Assembly (NCBI GenBank): GCA_958348245.1
Contig: CATVYJ010000001.1
Coordinates: forward strand, 251,179 to 315,178
Length of the DNA: 64,000 bases
Source: an uncultured Veillonellaceae bacterium
GTDB taxonomy: Bacteria > Bacillota > Negativicutes > Veillonellales > Dialisteraceae
Direction: 5' to 3'
Below, in pieces: positions 15,648 through 25,451 of this stretch (positions are counted from its first letter, which is position 1; each line of letters starts with the position of its first letter). The notes below the pieces were generated by a model. It was given only the letters and a program-made list of their open reading frames with translations, searched no databases and was not told the DNA's origin. Made by a program: the position numbers and the translations under genes.

Positions 15648-17372
15648 ATGTTTATTGACAGCGTCATTCTCTACGGACTGGTGAAAGAATTAAAAGAGCA
15701 GCTGCTCGCCGCACAGGTCAAACAGATCCATCAGACAGATCCGCGGGTGCTTGACATGGAACTGTACCGTCCCATGTCCTCGCCGGCGCATCTCATTCTC
15801 TGCGTGCAGAATCCTCCCTACCTGTATGCCGTATCCGGCAGTAAAAAAAAGCAGCAGTACATCGATTCCCAGACATTCTGCATGACCCTGCGCAAGCATC
15901 TGGAAGGGAGCCGCCTGTCGGACATTACACAGGTGCAGATGGACCGCATCGTCTGCCTGTCTTTCGACCGCATTGAAACCGGCGGCGAAATCATCACGAA
16001 AAAACTGTATGCCGAGCTGATCCCCTCTGCGCCGAATCTTATCCTTACGGAAAACGGACGCATTCTGGACGTGCTCATCCGCAGCCGCAAACAGCATCGG
16101 GACCTGACCAATCAGAGGGAATATACGCTTCCCGAAGGAGGCGACCGGCTGGACTTCATGCAGTTTTCGCCGGATGAACTCGCCGCTCTGCTTCATTTCC
16201 GGCCTGACGGCGCGGACACGCTGCGAGATCTCCTTTTCCGCCGCTTCAACGGGCTCAGTACGCCTCTGGTAGAGGAACTGGCGCGCCTGTCCGGTACAGA
16301 TGCATCCGCGCCGCTCTCAGAACTCACCGATGACCAGATCGCCTCAGCCGCCAAAGCGCTCAGCCGGCTGGCCGGACAAATCCGCGAAGCAGACGGCCTC
16401 TATCTCTATCCCGCAGGCCGCCGGGAAACGGCTTCGGTCATTCCTCTCCCGCTTCCGGACGGACGCCATATCCCATCCATCTCCGCCTGGCTTGCGGCGT
16501 TCGCCGGGCAGAACGGAAACATGATCTCCGCTTCCGTGCAGGAACTGAAAAAGCGCATTCACAGCCTCATAAAAAAGGAAGAGCGCAAAGAGAAAAAAAT
16601 TCGCAGCGAGCTGGAAGAAACGGAACTGCTGGACAAATATCTTCTGTGGGGCAACCTGCTCTCCATTTACGCCTGGCAGAAAGCGCCGGGGCAAAAAGAA
16701 ATTACCGTGGACAATCCCTTTGATGAAACGGGCGCGCAGGAAACGATCCCCCTCGAACCGGAATACAGTCTGATCCGGAATAGTCAACTCTATTTCAAGA
16801 AATACAACCGCATGAAGACGCGCCTTTCCATCGGGCAGGAAAAACTGGACGAGTGCCGCATGAAGCTGGACTATCTGCGCAACGCCGCATACTTCTCGGA
16901 TACCGTGAACGACCGAAAAGGCCTGCTGGCCCTCATGGAGGAATTGAAAGACACAGGTATTGACCGCTACGGTCCGCAGGAAAAAAAGAAAAAGAAACGG
17001 GATATTTCCGCCGATGAACCCGCACTGTATGCACTCGGCGGCTTCCGGGTATGGGTCGGCCGGAACAGCCGGCAGAATGAATTTCTCACACTCCACAAAG
17101 CAGACCGAAACGATCTGTGGCTGCACGCGCAGAAAATCCCCGGCTCTCACGTCGTCATTGAGACGAATGGAACCGCCGTGCCCGCAGACGTCGTCGAGAC
17201 TGCCGCCGCATGGGCCGCCTGGCTCAGCCGGGGCCGGGAGTCCGGCCGGGTCGCAGTGGATGTGACGCGCATCCGCTATGTGAAGAAAATCAAAAATGCG
17301 CCGCCCGGTCTGGTGAGTTATACCCACCAGAAAACGCTGGTAGTCTCTCCCGCTGATCCGGATGCCAAATAA
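15648..17372 (+). CDS. rqcH: Rqc2 homologue RqcH (NFACT protein)
   Basis: Ribosome-associated quality control factor that adds alanine tails to stalled chains on 50S subunits, formerly annotated as fibronectin-binding protein. The 574 residues begin with the NFACT-N domain (MFIDSVILYGLVKELKEQL), followed by helix-hairpin-helix and coiled-coil parts (about 290-420). The NFACT-R domain contains HKADRNDLWLHAQKIPGSHV. It is a single-gene unit on the plus strand, closed by a strong terminator shared with gluQ. Confidence 0.95.
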   Translation: MFIDSVILYGLVKELKEQLLAAQVKQIHQTDPRVLDMELYRPMSSPAHLILCVQNPPYLYAVSGSKKKQQYIDSQTFCMTLRKHLEGSRLSDITQVQMDRIVCLSFDRIETGGEIITKKLYAELIPSAPNLILTENGRILDVLIRSRKQHRDLTNQREYTLPEGGDRLDFMQFSPDELAALLHFRPDGADTLRDLLFRRFNGLSTPLVEELARLSGTDASAPLSELTDDQIASAAKALSRLAGQIREADGLYLYPAGRRETASVIPLPLPDGRHIPSISAWLAAFAGQNGNMISASVQELKKRIHSLIKKEERKEKKIRSELEETELLDKYLLWGNLLSIYAWQKAPGQKEITVDNPFDETGAQETIPLEPEYSLIRNSQLYFKKYNRMKTRLSIGQEKLDECRMKLDYLRNAAYFSDTVNDRKGLLALMEELKDTGIDRYGPQEKKKKKRDISADEPALYALGGFRVWVGRNSRQNEFLTLHKADRNDLWLHAQKIPGSHVVIETNGTAVPADVVETAAAWAAWLSRGRESGRVAVDVTRIRYVKKIKNAPPGLVSYTHQKTLVVSPADPDAK

Positions 17373-17377
17373 ATCCG

Positions 17378-17422
17378 CCATGAAAAACAGGACAGGAATA
17401 TATCCCGTCCTGTTTTTCATGG
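17378..17422. terminator. Bidirectional terminator between rqcH and gluQ
   Basis: Perfect 16-bp stem, CCATGAAAAACAGGAC paired with GTCCTGTTTTTCATGG. The T5 runs lie within the arms rather than after the stem. The gluQ stop codon (17419-17417) lies inside the hairpin. Confidence 0.75.
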
Positions 17423-18364
17423 AAACAGTTTGGATACGGTGATGCAGGAACGGCGGAGCGCCCTGCAAGTTTCAAACGGCACCGACCGAAGCGCCTCTTC
17501 CGCAGAGAGGTCCATCCCCTCCGGCACAGCGCCCGCGAGGCAAAGGAGCCGGCCGATAATGGTCTCCGCCTTCACCCCCGCTCCGCGCAGGTCGCGGATG
17601 GTGATGCCATGCTGCCGCTTTGAAAGCCGCACGCCGTCCGCATCCACCAGGAGCGGCACATGCGCATAAGAAGGAGGCGCATATCCAAGTGTGCGCAGGA
17701 GGCAGATCTGATCCGCCGTAGATGACAACAGATCCCGTCCACGGAACACGTGGGTCATGCCCATGGCGCCGTCGTCAGCGGAAGCAGCGAGCTGATAGGC
17801 GATCATGCCGTCGGCCCGGATCAGCACCAGATCGTCCGCGCCGGCGCGGAGTATTTTCTCCTGTGCTCCGCACAAAAGATCCTCGAAAGACTCGCGGTGC
17901 GTCTCCATGCGGAAACGCCAGGACGGCGTTTTTGTCTCTCTCCCGCGCTCCGCCGCAGTAAGATGCCGGCAGCGCCCGTCATAGGCCGGCGCTTCTTCCC
18001 CCGCATGAGGAGCGGAGGCGATCTGCCGCAGGCGCGCCCGTGTACAGTAACACGGATAGACCCGGTTCTCTTTCTTCCACTGGTCAAAAACAGTCCGATA
18101 CCAGGCAAGGCGCTCGCTCTGCACCGTGGAACCGTAGGCATACTGCCCACCGGGCCCCTCGTCCCAGCCGAGGCCGAGCCAGTCCAGATCTTCCATGAGC
18201 GCGTCCGCATAGGGAGGACGGCAGCGCTGCCGGTCGATATCTTCCATGCGGAGCACCACCACGCCCCCATGCTGGCGCGTCCACAGCCAGTTCAGCAGCG
18301 CCACCCATACGTTGCCCAGATGGATATACCCCGTCGGGCTCGGTGCAAAACGGGTGCGGATCAT
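17417..18364 (-). CDS. gluQ: Glutamyl-Q tRNA(Asp) synthetase
   Basis: A 315-residue truncated glutamyl-tRNA synthetase paralogue. In characterised members it attaches glutamate to queuosine at position 34 of tRNA-Asp. It has TRFAPSPTGYIHLGN (HIGH-like), a zinc site CYC ... YDGRC, and the KMSKS-like RLSKR. The anticodon-binding domain of true GluRS is missing, and length fits GluQRS. The ATG at 18364 overlaps the stop of the M16C protease gene (ATGA). GluQRS is best known from Proteobacteria, so its presence here is notable. Confidence 0.9.
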   Translation of the reverse strand: MIRTRFAPSPTGYIHLGNVWVALLNWLWTRQHGGVVVLRMEDIDRQRCRPPYADALMEDLDWLGLGWDEGPGGQYAYGSTVQSERLAWYRTVFDQWKKENRVYPCYCTRARLRQIASAPHAGEEAPAYDGRCRHLTAAERGRETKTPSWRFRMETHRESFEDLLCGAQEKILRAGADDLVLIRADGMIAYQLAASADDGAMGMTHVFRGRDLLSSTADQICLLRTLGYAPPSYAHVPLLVDADGVRLSKRQHGITIRDLRGAGVKAETIIGRLLCLAGAVPEGMDLSAEEALRSVPFETCRALRRSCITVSKLFP

Positions 18365-21294
18365 TCCGGCAGCGACACGAGCCGGTCGAAGAGCGCTTCT
18401 TCCGACTTGATTTTTTCTTCTCCGCCCATGACGCACAGGTACGGTTCATTCATCACGCTCTCCATGAGATCGCCCAGCCGGCGGATATCCTCCTGCGTGC
18501 ACGTGATAATTTCCCGGCGCACGCGGACGCGGTCTTCCGTGGTGATGCCGCAGAGACGGAACATCATGGCCTGCTCGCCCTTCATGAAGGGCGTATACTG
18601 CATTTCCGCAGGCGCCATCGTACCGATGACATACTTCGTCATTTCCCGGTCGGAAATCGTGAACTTCCGCAGATACTCCGCCGCTTCTTCGTAGGCTTTC
18701 ACAGTCTCTCCCAGATTCGGGTCGCGATATGAGCAGAGGAGCGCATTGCCGTTCAGCGCAAACTGGGTAAATGCGCCGTACGCGCCGCCCTGCACGCGGA
18801 TCTTCTTCCACAGGTATTCGTAGCGGAGAATGGTCTCCATCACCTGCAGCGCTCCCGTATAGGCGAAACCGTGCCGGCGGAAATTGCCGCCCTTCACGAC
18901 GTACTGCACCTTGCCGGAGGTCAGGATGCCCTCATTTCCCTGCGGCGCCGGGAAACGGAACGACAGCGTTTCCGCCCTGACGCCTTCCGGCATATCGTCC
19001 GTCACATACGGCAGACAGAGCGCCGCCTGTTTTTGTTCCTCTTCCCCGCCTACGGTCTGGAGCGTAAGATTGGCGCGGGTGAAAATCTTTTTCGCCACGG
19101 CTGCAATCCGCGCCGCGATGGCCTCTCCGTCCCGGTCAAAGCGCTTCACCAGATCCGACAGGAAATAATAGAAAGAGAGACTGCCCGCTTCGCGGAATTT
19201 TTCCGTCTCCGAGAAGTAGGACAGCACGCGGTGCATCACCAGCGTATGGCCCCGGCTGAATACGGACATATCCCAGTCCGCTTTCTCTTCCATGAGAATC
19301 TCTTTCAGGCGGGCCAGATCAGAGAATTGCGTATGGTTCAGGATATCGCCCATGAGATCCATCAATTCTTTCATATGGGACGTGAGCGCCTTGCCCCGGG
19401 CAATGAAGACAGGGACGTAGACGGCGTCGTTGTCCGCGCGGCTGTAGGCGTTCACCGAGAAGGTAAGGCCGCCTGTGGACGCATCAGAAAGCCGCGTCAG
19501 TTCCCGATAAGTGCGCCGCTCCGTATCCATGCCGGAGAGCAGGTTCGCCAGCAGATAGGCGTAGGGAATCTCCTCCGTTTCGAGGCCGTACAGCGTGAAA
19601 AACAGATTCACATAGGAAATTCCCGAAGTGTCTGCGCGGTAATGGAGATGCGGCACGCCTTCCGCCGCACCTTCTTCAAACGTTTCTTCCCGGATTGTCC
19701 GCTTCAGATCGTCTCTTGACAGAATCGGGATGGTCGCAAGCGCATCCGGCGATTCTCCGGACGCCTGCCGCTCTTTCAGCGCCTTCGTCTGCGCAATGAG
19801 CTCATCGAGCTGTTCGTCCGTGAGACTGTGTTTGTAGGCGGCAAGATTTTCCTCCGTCTCACGGTTCTTTTTCTCCGTGAGCCCCTTCTCCGCCTTCATG
19901 GTGATGAGCACCTGGTGGTCGTTTTTCAGCACGTACTTGAGCAGAAGCGATTCGAAGAATCCGCTGTCCACGCCCTCCCGGAGCGTCTTCAGATCGTCAT
20001 AGTAGCGCAGCGCATCCATGGGGTCCCGGTCATACAGCCACAGGTCCATAAGGCGCACGCCGTAGAAAAGGCCCTTCGGACGGCCCTGATAGTCGCTTTC
20101 CCGGAGCATGAATTCCGTCCGGTTCAGCGCCGCATGGAGCATATCCCGGTCGAGCCCGGAGAGCGCCAGCGTGCGGAACGTTCCGTCCAGCACCTGCGCA
20201 AAAGCCTGCGCTTTTTCCGGCTCTGAACCGGTTGTTTCGATTTCCCATACGGGCTGCTTATAGCTGTCGCTGTAGCTGCCGGTGAGATCGCTTCCGATCC
20301 CCGCGTCCACCACTGCTTTTTTCAGGGGAGCGCCGTCCATTTCGATGAGCGTATAATTCAGAATTTTGAGCCCCATCGATTCCGCGGTCGTCATATGGTC
20401 GCTGCACGCGATATAGAGGCTGTGGATGGCTTTCTGCCGCTCCTCTTCGCCGGCGGCGATGCCATAGCGCTCCTCCAGATGTTTCCGACGCGTAAAGGGA
20501 GACTGGGTGCGCACCGCCGAATCCACGGCGTGCCGCTGGAAATGAGAAAGATATTCGCCGTCGATGAAAGCGAGCGTTTCCTCAATATCCATGTCGCCGT
20601 AGAGATACATATAACTGTTGGAGGGATGATAGAACCGGCGGTGAAATTCCGTAAATTCCCGGAAAGACAGGGACGGAATGACATCGGGATCTCCGCCGGA
20701 CTCCACGCCGTAGGTCGTATCCGGGAACAGGGCCGCCATGGCGCTGTCTTCCATAATGGCTTCCGGCGAAGAAAGCGCCCCTTTCATTTCGTTGTACACC
20801 ACGCCCTTGTAAATGATGGGCGCTTCCCGGTCTTCCAGCTCGTAATGCCAGCCTTCCTGCATGAGTATCTGCGGATCTTTGAGACAATTCGGATAAAACA
20901 CCGCGTCGAGATAGACATCCATCAGATTGTGGAAGTCCTGCGCGTTGCGGCTCGCCACGGGGTACATGGTTTTATCCGGCCAGGTAATGGCGTTGAGAAA
21001 CGTATTGAGCGATCCCTTTGCAAGTTCTACAAACGGTTCCTTCAGCGGGAATTTCCGCGACCCGCACAGGGTGGAATGCTCCATGATATGGGGCGTTCCC
21101 TTGGAATTGTCCGGTGTGGTGCGGAAGCAAATATAAAAGACTTTGTTATCGTCGCTGCTGTCCAGATACATGAGCCGCGCGCCGGACTGAACGTGCTCCA
21201 TAAGGTACGCATCGGCATTGACTTCGTCGATGCGCTCCGTACGCCGGATCTGGAATCCGTGGACGACAGCGCCTTCCTTCCATTTCATTGTCAT
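18361..21294 (-). CDS. M16C family zinc metalloprotease (PreP/Cym1-like)
   Basis: A 977-residue insulinase-superfamily protease related to the presequence protease of mitochondria and chloroplasts, and to similar bacterial peptidases that degrade free peptides. The inverted zinc motif HIMEH lies near residue 69 in the context GTPHIMEHSTLCGSRKFPLK, with the downstream Glu in the FVELAKGSL region. Four M16 domains fit the length. No signal peptide is visible, so it is probably cytoplasmic. It is co-transcribed with gluQ. Confidence 0.93.
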   Translation of the reverse strand: MTMKWKEGAVVHGFQIRRTERIDEVNADAYLMEHVQSGARLMYLDSSDDNKVFYICFRTTPDNSKGTPHIMEHSTLCGSRKFPLKEPFVELAKGSLNTFLNAITWPDKTMYPVASRNAQDFHNLMDVYLDAVFYPNCLKDPQILMQEGWHYELEDREAPIIYKGVVYNEMKGALSSPEAIMEDSAMAALFPDTTYGVESGGDPDVIPSLSFREFTEFHRRFYHPSNSYMYLYGDMDIEETLAFIDGEYLSHFQRHAVDSAVRTQSPFTRRKHLEERYGIAAGEEERQKAIHSLYIACSDHMTTAESMGLKILNYTLIEMDGAPLKKAVVDAGIGSDLTGSYSDSYKQPVWEIETTGSEPEKAQAFAQVLDGTFRTLALSGLDRDMLHAALNRTEFMLRESDYQGRPKGLFYGVRLMDLWLYDRDPMDALRYYDDLKTLREGVDSGFFESLLLKYVLKNDHQVLITMKAEKGLTEKKNRETEENLAAYKHSLTDEQLDELIAQTKALKERQASGESPDALATIPILSRDDLKRTIREETFEEGAAEGVPHLHYRADTSGISYVNLFFTLYGLETEEIPYAYLLANLLSGMDTERRTYRELTRLSDASTGGLTFSVNAYSRADNDAVYVPVFIARGKALTSHMKELMDLMGDILNHTQFSDLARLKEILMEEKADWDMSVFSRGHTLVMHRVLSYFSETEKFREAGSLSFYYFLSDLVKRFDRDGEAIAARIAAVAKKIFTRANLTLQTVGGEEEQKQAALCLPYVTDDMPEGVRAETLSFRFPAPQGNEGILTSGKVQYVVKGGNFRRHGFAYTGALQVMETILRYEYLWKKIRVQGGAYGAFTQFALNGNALLCSYRDPNLGETVKAYEEAAEYLRKFTISDREMTKYVIGTMAPAEMQYTPFMKGEQAMMFRLCGITTEDRVRVRREIITCTQEDIRRLGDLMESVMNEPYLCVMGGEEKIKSEEALFDRLVSLPE

Positions 21295-21336
21295 GGTTCT
21301 CCTTTATTCTGTCATGCGCAGTTCCATTTTCTGCGC

Positions 21337-21369
21337 GAAAAAAGAAAAGCACAGGGAGTGTCCCTGTGC
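21337..21369 (-). terminator. Intrinsic terminator after lysC
   Basis: Minus-strand GCACAGGGA-CAC-TCCCTGTGC hairpin (9-bp perfect stem) followed by a T-rich tail. Confidence 0.9.
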
Positions 21370-21382
21370 CCCTGTTTGATCC

Positions 21383-22612
21383 TCAGGCCTGCTCTCTCCC
21401 GAAAAATTCCTTATGAATCGCCTGTACGGCTTTTGTCAGGTCAGCCCGGGGAATGAGACAGGAAATGCTGATTTCCGAAGTGCTGATGATGTCGATATTC
21501 ACGCCGGACTGTCCCAGCGCGCCGAACATGCGGGCCGCGATGCCCGGAGCGCCGAGCATGCCTGCGCCTACAATGGAGACCTTGGCCTTGTCGTCGCTGT
21601 AGAGAACGCCGGGAAGGACTCCTTTATCTTTCATCCCTTCCAGCACTTTTTTCGCTTCATCCAGATCTGTATTTTCAATGGTGAAAATGATATCCGTCTT
21701 GTCGGTTTCATTGCTGCGGATACTCTGGACGATCATGTCCACGCTCACGTGATTTTCCGCCAGCGCGTGGAATACATTGTACGCCACGCCGGGCACGTTG
21801 GGCACGCCGAGCACGGCCACTTTTGCAATATTCGCATCCTGCGCAACGCCGCGCACGGCAAACTGTGTAAGATCCATCGTAGAGTCCTCCCGAATAATCG
21901 TCCCTGCATCTTTCGTAAACGTGGAGCGTACGTGAATCGGAATATGATACCGCATCCCCATTTCCACGCTCTTGGGCTGCATGACGCCCGCACCGAGACG
22001 GGCCATCTCCAGCATTTCCTCATTGGTGATTTCATCAATTTTGACAGCGTCCGGCACATACCGGGGATCTGCAGAATATACGCCGTCCACATCGGTAAAG
22101 ATTTCGCACATATCCGCATGCATCGCGCCGGCAAGCGCCACCGCCGTGGTATCGCTGCCGCCCCGGCCGAGAGTGACTACATCCCCGTCCCGGTTGACTC
22201 CCTGGAAGCCGGCAACGATGACGATCTTTCCGTCCGCCAGTTCCCGGAATACGCGGTCCGGCCGGACATCCACGATATCCGCCTTGCTGTATGCGCCTTC
22301 CGCAAGAATGCCCGCCTGCGCCGCCGTCAGCGAAACGGCGGGTACGCCCATGGCATGGAACGTAAGCGCCATAAGCGCAATGGACACCTGCTCGCCCGTA
22401 GTGAGCAGCATATCCATTTCACGGCCGTAGTGCTCCTTCGTCACCTGCCCCGCCAGCGCCAGAAGATCATCCGTGCTGTCACCCATGGCGGATACCACGA
22501 TGACAATCTGGTCGCCGGGCTGACGCTCGCTCAGGACGCGGCGCGCGATATTTCTCATTTTTTCCGGCGTCGCTACAGAGCTGCCGCCGAATTTCTTCAC
22601 ATACAAAGCCAC
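21383..22612 (-). CDS. lysC: Aspartate kinase
   Basis: First enzyme of the aspartate pathway to lysine, threonine and methionine. The 409 residues open with YVKKFGGSSVATPEKM, contain the kinase segment GRGGSDTTAVALAGAM and end in two ACT domains, which normally bind lysine or threonine as feedback inhibitors. Translation starts with GTG at 22612. It stands alone between two terminators, with a good promoter upstream and no sign of a lysine riboswitch in the short leader. Confidence 0.96.
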   Translation of the reverse strand: MALYVKKFGGSSVATPEKMRNIARRVLSERQPGDQIVIVVSAMGDSTDDLLALAGQVTKEHYGREMDMLLTTGEQVSIALMALTFHAMGVPAVSLTAAQAGILAEGAYSKADIVDVRPDRVFRELADGKIVIVAGFQGVNRDGDVVTLGRGGSDTTAVALAGAMHADMCEIFTDVDGVYSADPRYVPDAVKIDEITNEEMLEMARLGAGVMQPKSVEMGMRYHIPIHVRSTFTKDAGTIIREDSTMDLTQFAVRGVAQDANIAKVAVLGVPNVPGVAYNVFHALAENHVSVDMIVQSIRSNETDKTDIIFTIENTDLDEAKKVLEGMKDKGVLPGVLYSDDKAKVSIVGAGMLGAPGIAARMFGALGQSGVNIDIISTSEISISCLIPRADLTKAVQAIHKEFFGREQA

Positions 22613-22692
22613 ACTGATCCCTCATTTTCTCTGAAAGCCCGATAGAACGGAACCGTCTCTGGTCTTTCAAAAATTAGTCATATCTACGTGAA

Positions 22693-22721
22693 ATTCTATC
22701 ATGCTCCGCCCGGGATGTAAA
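22693..22721 (-). promoter_or_regulatory. Promoter of lysC
   Basis: Minus-strand -35 TTTACA (22721-22716) and -10 TAGAAT (22698-22693), spacing 17. Confidence 0.7.
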
Positions 22722-22738
22722 GAAAATGCCGAATGCGC

Positions 22739-22775
22739 AAAAAATACAGAAAGGGCTAGCCTTTCTGTATTTTTC
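22739..22775 (-). terminator. Intrinsic terminator after cobO
   Basis: AAATACAGAAAGG paired with CCTTTCTGTATTT (13-bp stem) around a 5-base loop, with A/T runs on both sides. It abuts the cobO stop codon. Confidence 0.88.
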
Positions 22776-23324
22776 TTAAAACTCAATGCCTCTCCGCGCG
22801 CGGATGCCTTTTTCGAAAGCATGCTTCACCGGATGCATCTCCGTCACCGTATCGGCGAGCTCGATGAGCCGGTCCGGCGCATATCGTCCCGTGAGGAACA
22901 GGTTAAGCCGTGCGGGCCGTTTTTCGATAAGATCCGCCACCTCGTTTTCGGAAATCATCCCGAAATGAATCGCATAATTGATTTCGTCGAGCACCACCAG
23001 ATCCCAGAGACCGCTCATGACTTCCTTCACTGCGGCGGCCCAGGCGTTCTGTGCCAGCAGCTTCTTCCTGGCAAACGCCGCTTCGTCTTCCTTCCGGTTA
23101 TGGAATACGAAGCCGTCTCCCATGGAACGGATTTCCATGCGTCCGTCGATGCGGCCCAGCGCGCGCACCGCTTCCAGTTCGCCGTAGGTCCACGCGCCTT
23201 TGATAAACTGCAGAATGAGCACGCGCTGCCCGTCGCCCCAGGCGCGGATGGCCGTGCCGAGCGCCGCGGTGGTCTTGCCCTTGCCGTTGCCCGTATTGAT
23301 CAGTACCAGTCCCCGCTCTTCCAT
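22776..23324 (-). CDS. cobO: Cob(I)yrinic acid a,c-diamide adenosyltransferase (CobA/CobO/BtuR type)
   Basis: Adds the adenosyl ligand to cob(I)alamin or cobinamide precursors. The 182 residues carry the family P-loop GNGKGKTTAALG at the N-terminus and the segment VLILQFIKGAWTYGE. It follows cbiA with one base between, as the last gene of cbiL-cbiA-cobO, and the operon then terminates. The gene could serve de novo synthesis or corrinoid salvage. Confidence 0.93.
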   Translation of the reverse strand: MEERGLVLINTGNGKGKTTAALGTAIRAWGDGQRVLILQFIKGAWTYGELEAVRALGRIDGRMEIRSMGDGFVFHNRKEDEAAFARKKLLAQNAWAAAVKEVMSGLWDLVVLDEINYAIHFGMISENEVADLIEKRPARLNLFLTGRYAPDRLIELADTVTEMHPVKHAFEKGIRARRGIEF

Positions 23325-23325
23325 A

Positions 23326-24708
23326 TCAGCGCCTCTCTTTTCCGCGCCGGTATGCGGCGCAGCTTTCCACGAAACGATCCGCCGCGCCGGGATTGCCGTC
23401 GAAATTCATATGCAGATACGATGCGGTGACGTTGCGGAGGGCGTAGCCTTCTCTGTGCGGCTCCTGCTGCCGGATGCCCTGCATGCAGTAGGCCCAGGGA
23501 AAATCTTCCGCGATCGGCTCCATGGTCGAAAAGTGAAATTCATGCCCCCGCAGTTCCGCCCCTTCATCGGCCAGAACGCTCGACCGGAGCGCCTTCGCCG
23601 TCACGTATCCCACACGCTGCAGTTTTTTCTGCATGCGGCACACCGCCGGTACAAGGCCGGCCATGGCGTAGCGCGCGCCTTCAAAGTCGACAATATCCCG
23701 GCAGAGATACATGAGTCCGCCGCATTCCGCGTAGACCGGCATGCCTTCCCCGGCCGCCCTTGCCAGCGCCGCCTTCATGGATGCATTGCCGGATAGTTCT
23801 TTCAGAAACATTTCCGGAAATCCGCCGCCGAAAACAAGTCCGTCCACATCGGGCAGCGCCGCATCCCGCATGGGGCTGAACGGCACCAGTTCCGCGCCGC
23901 GTGATTCCAGCGCGCGAAGGCTCGTAGGATAGTAAAAGGTAAACGCTTCATCCTGCGCGACGCCGATGCGTACCGGCTCTGTCACGCGCGTCTGCGCTTC
24001 CTCCTCCCAGACAATGGCAGGCGCGCTTTCCGCAATGCGCCGGAGCGCCGCCGTATCGATCCAACGTCCGGCGTCGTCCCGCATATGCCGGATGAGGTCT
24101 TTCGTCTCGATCTCCGTCACCGGCGTCAAGCCCAGATGGCGTTCGGGCGTCTTCAATTCTGCATCGCGGTGGAGCGCCCCCAGTACGGGAATGTCCAGAT
24201 CTTCCATGGCTTCGCGGATCATTGCCTCGTGCTTGGCCGATCCGAGCTTGTTCAGAATCACCCCGGCGAAGCGGATCTCCGGGTCGTACAGTTTATACCC
24301 CATGGCGATCGCCGCCGCGCTGGTTCCGATCGACTGACAGTTGATGATCAGCACCACCGGCGCCTTGAGCAGCTTCGCGATCTGCGCGGTGCTGGAAACG
24401 CCCTTTCCGCCGCCGTCATACAGCCCCATCACGCCTTCGATCAGCGAAATGTCCGCGCCTTCGGAAAGCATGGCAAATCCGGCGCCCAGCCGCTCTTCCC
24501 GCGTCAGCCATGTATCCAGATTGTACGACGGGCGCTCTGCCGCTTTCTCGTGAAATCCGGGATCGATATAATCCGGCCCCACTTTGAACGGCTGTACGGT
24601 CAGTCCCTGCGCATGAAAAAGCGCAGTCAGCCCCGTCACGATGGTGGTCTTCCCCACGCCGCTGCTCACGCCGGCGAGAACGATGCGCGGTCTTTTACAG
24701 GTTGTCAT
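23326..24708 (-). CDS. cbiA: Cobyrinic acid a,c-diamide synthase (CbiA/CobB)
   Basis: ATP- and glutamine-dependent amidase that converts cobyrinic acid to its a,c-diamide. The 460 residues have an N-terminal dethiobiotin-synthetase-like P-loop (AGVSSGVGKTTIVTGL) and a C-terminal type-1-like glutamine amidotransferase domain with GGGFPEMF, the nucleophile motif YAECGGLMYL and RGHEFHFS. It overlaps cbiL by one base. The other ring-synthesis genes are not in this window. Confidence 0.94.
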   Translation of the reverse strand: MTTCKRPRIVLAGVSSGVGKTTIVTGLTALFHAQGLTVQPFKVGPDYIDPGFHEKAAERPSYNLDTWLTREERLGAGFAMLSEGADISLIEGVMGLYDGGGKGVSSTAQIAKLLKAPVVLIINCQSIGTSAAAIAMGYKLYDPEIRFAGVILNKLGSAKHEAMIREAMEDLDIPVLGALHRDAELKTPERHLGLTPVTEIETKDLIRHMRDDAGRWIDTAALRRIAESAPAIVWEEEAQTRVTEPVRIGVAQDEAFTFYYPTSLRALESRGAELVPFSPMRDAALPDVDGLVFGGGFPEMFLKELSGNASMKAALARAAGEGMPVYAECGGLMYLCRDIVDFEGARYAMAGLVPAVCRMQKKLQRVGYVTAKALRSSVLADEGAELRGHEFHFSTMEPIAEDFPWAYCMQGIRQQEPHREGYALRNVTASYLHMNFDGNPGAADRFVESCAAYRRGKERR

Positions 24709-25418
24709 CAGAGATCATCCCGCTTCGTGAGAATCGTACTGAGATAATTCGGTTTGTAATCCGCCGGAAGGCTGTCCAGATCCCGCTGAATGACTTCGTC
24801 AGGCAGCCCCGCCCGGGATACCATCACCGCATTTTTGATGAGATGATGTTTCCGGAGTTCGCTCTGGATAAAGGCCCAGTTTTTATAGACTTTCATAATG
24901 ACTGCGTGATCGGCCGACGCCAGGGCCCGGTCAATTTTCTCCGGACTGGCCGTCGCGGGAAGAATCAGCACCGTTTCCTCCCATTCCGCGACGGGCATTC
25001 CGATATGGGATGCGATCCCCAGAAAAGCGGGAATGCCGGGAATGGTCTCCGCCTCGTACTCCGTCCCTTCCAGCGCGCGGAAAATATACATGTACGTGCT
25101 GTAAAGCATGGGATCGCCCAGCGTGAGGAAAACCAGATTTTTCCCTTCATCCAGTTTTTCCATGATGAGTTTCCTGTTTTCTTCCCACTGCCGCTCCACG
25201 GCGGCCATGTCGTTGCTCATCTGAAAGACCATGGGCCAAACGGCGGTCGTATCCGGAATATAGGGGGACGCGATGTGCAGCGCCACCGAACCGTCTTTCT
25301 TTTCTGTCTTCGGCGTAATGATCAGATCCGCCTTCTGCAGCATTTCCACCGCTTTCACGGTCATCAGCTTCGAGTCGCCGGGACCGACGCCGATGCCATA
25401 CAGTTTCCCTTTTGCCAT
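24708..25418 (-). CDS. cbiL: Precorrin-2/cobalt-factor II C20-methyltransferase
   Basis: SAM-dependent methyltransferase of the corrin-ring pathway, 236 residues. It has the tetrapyrrole methylase N-terminal motif GKLYGIGVGPGDSKLMTVKA and the LTLGDPMLYSTY and GIPAFLGIAS regions typical of CbiL/CobI. Whether the substrate carries cobalt cannot be decided from sequence alone. ATG at 25418 follows GAGGAGG. It is the first gene of cbiL-cbiA-cobO, with its own promoter 77 bases downstream of tonB. Confidence 0.91.
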   Translation of the reverse strand: MAKGKLYGIGVGPGDSKLMTVKAVEMLQKADLIITPKTEKKDGSVALHIASPYIPDTTAVWPMVFQMSNDMAAVERQWEENRKLIMEKLDEGKNLVFLTLGDPMLYSTYMYIFRALEGTEYEAETIPGIPAFLGIASHIGMPVAEWEETVLILPATASPEKIDRALASADHAVIMKVYKNWAFIQSELRKHHLIKNAVMVSRAGLPDEVIQRDLDSLPADYKPNYLSTILTKRDDL

Positions 25419-25451
25419 ATGTGCCTCCTCAAGCATAAAATCATACGTTTC

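Noticed and set aside
22613..22700. Lysine riboswitch ahead of lysC
   Set aside because: Leader is far too short for the class and shows none of its conserved core.
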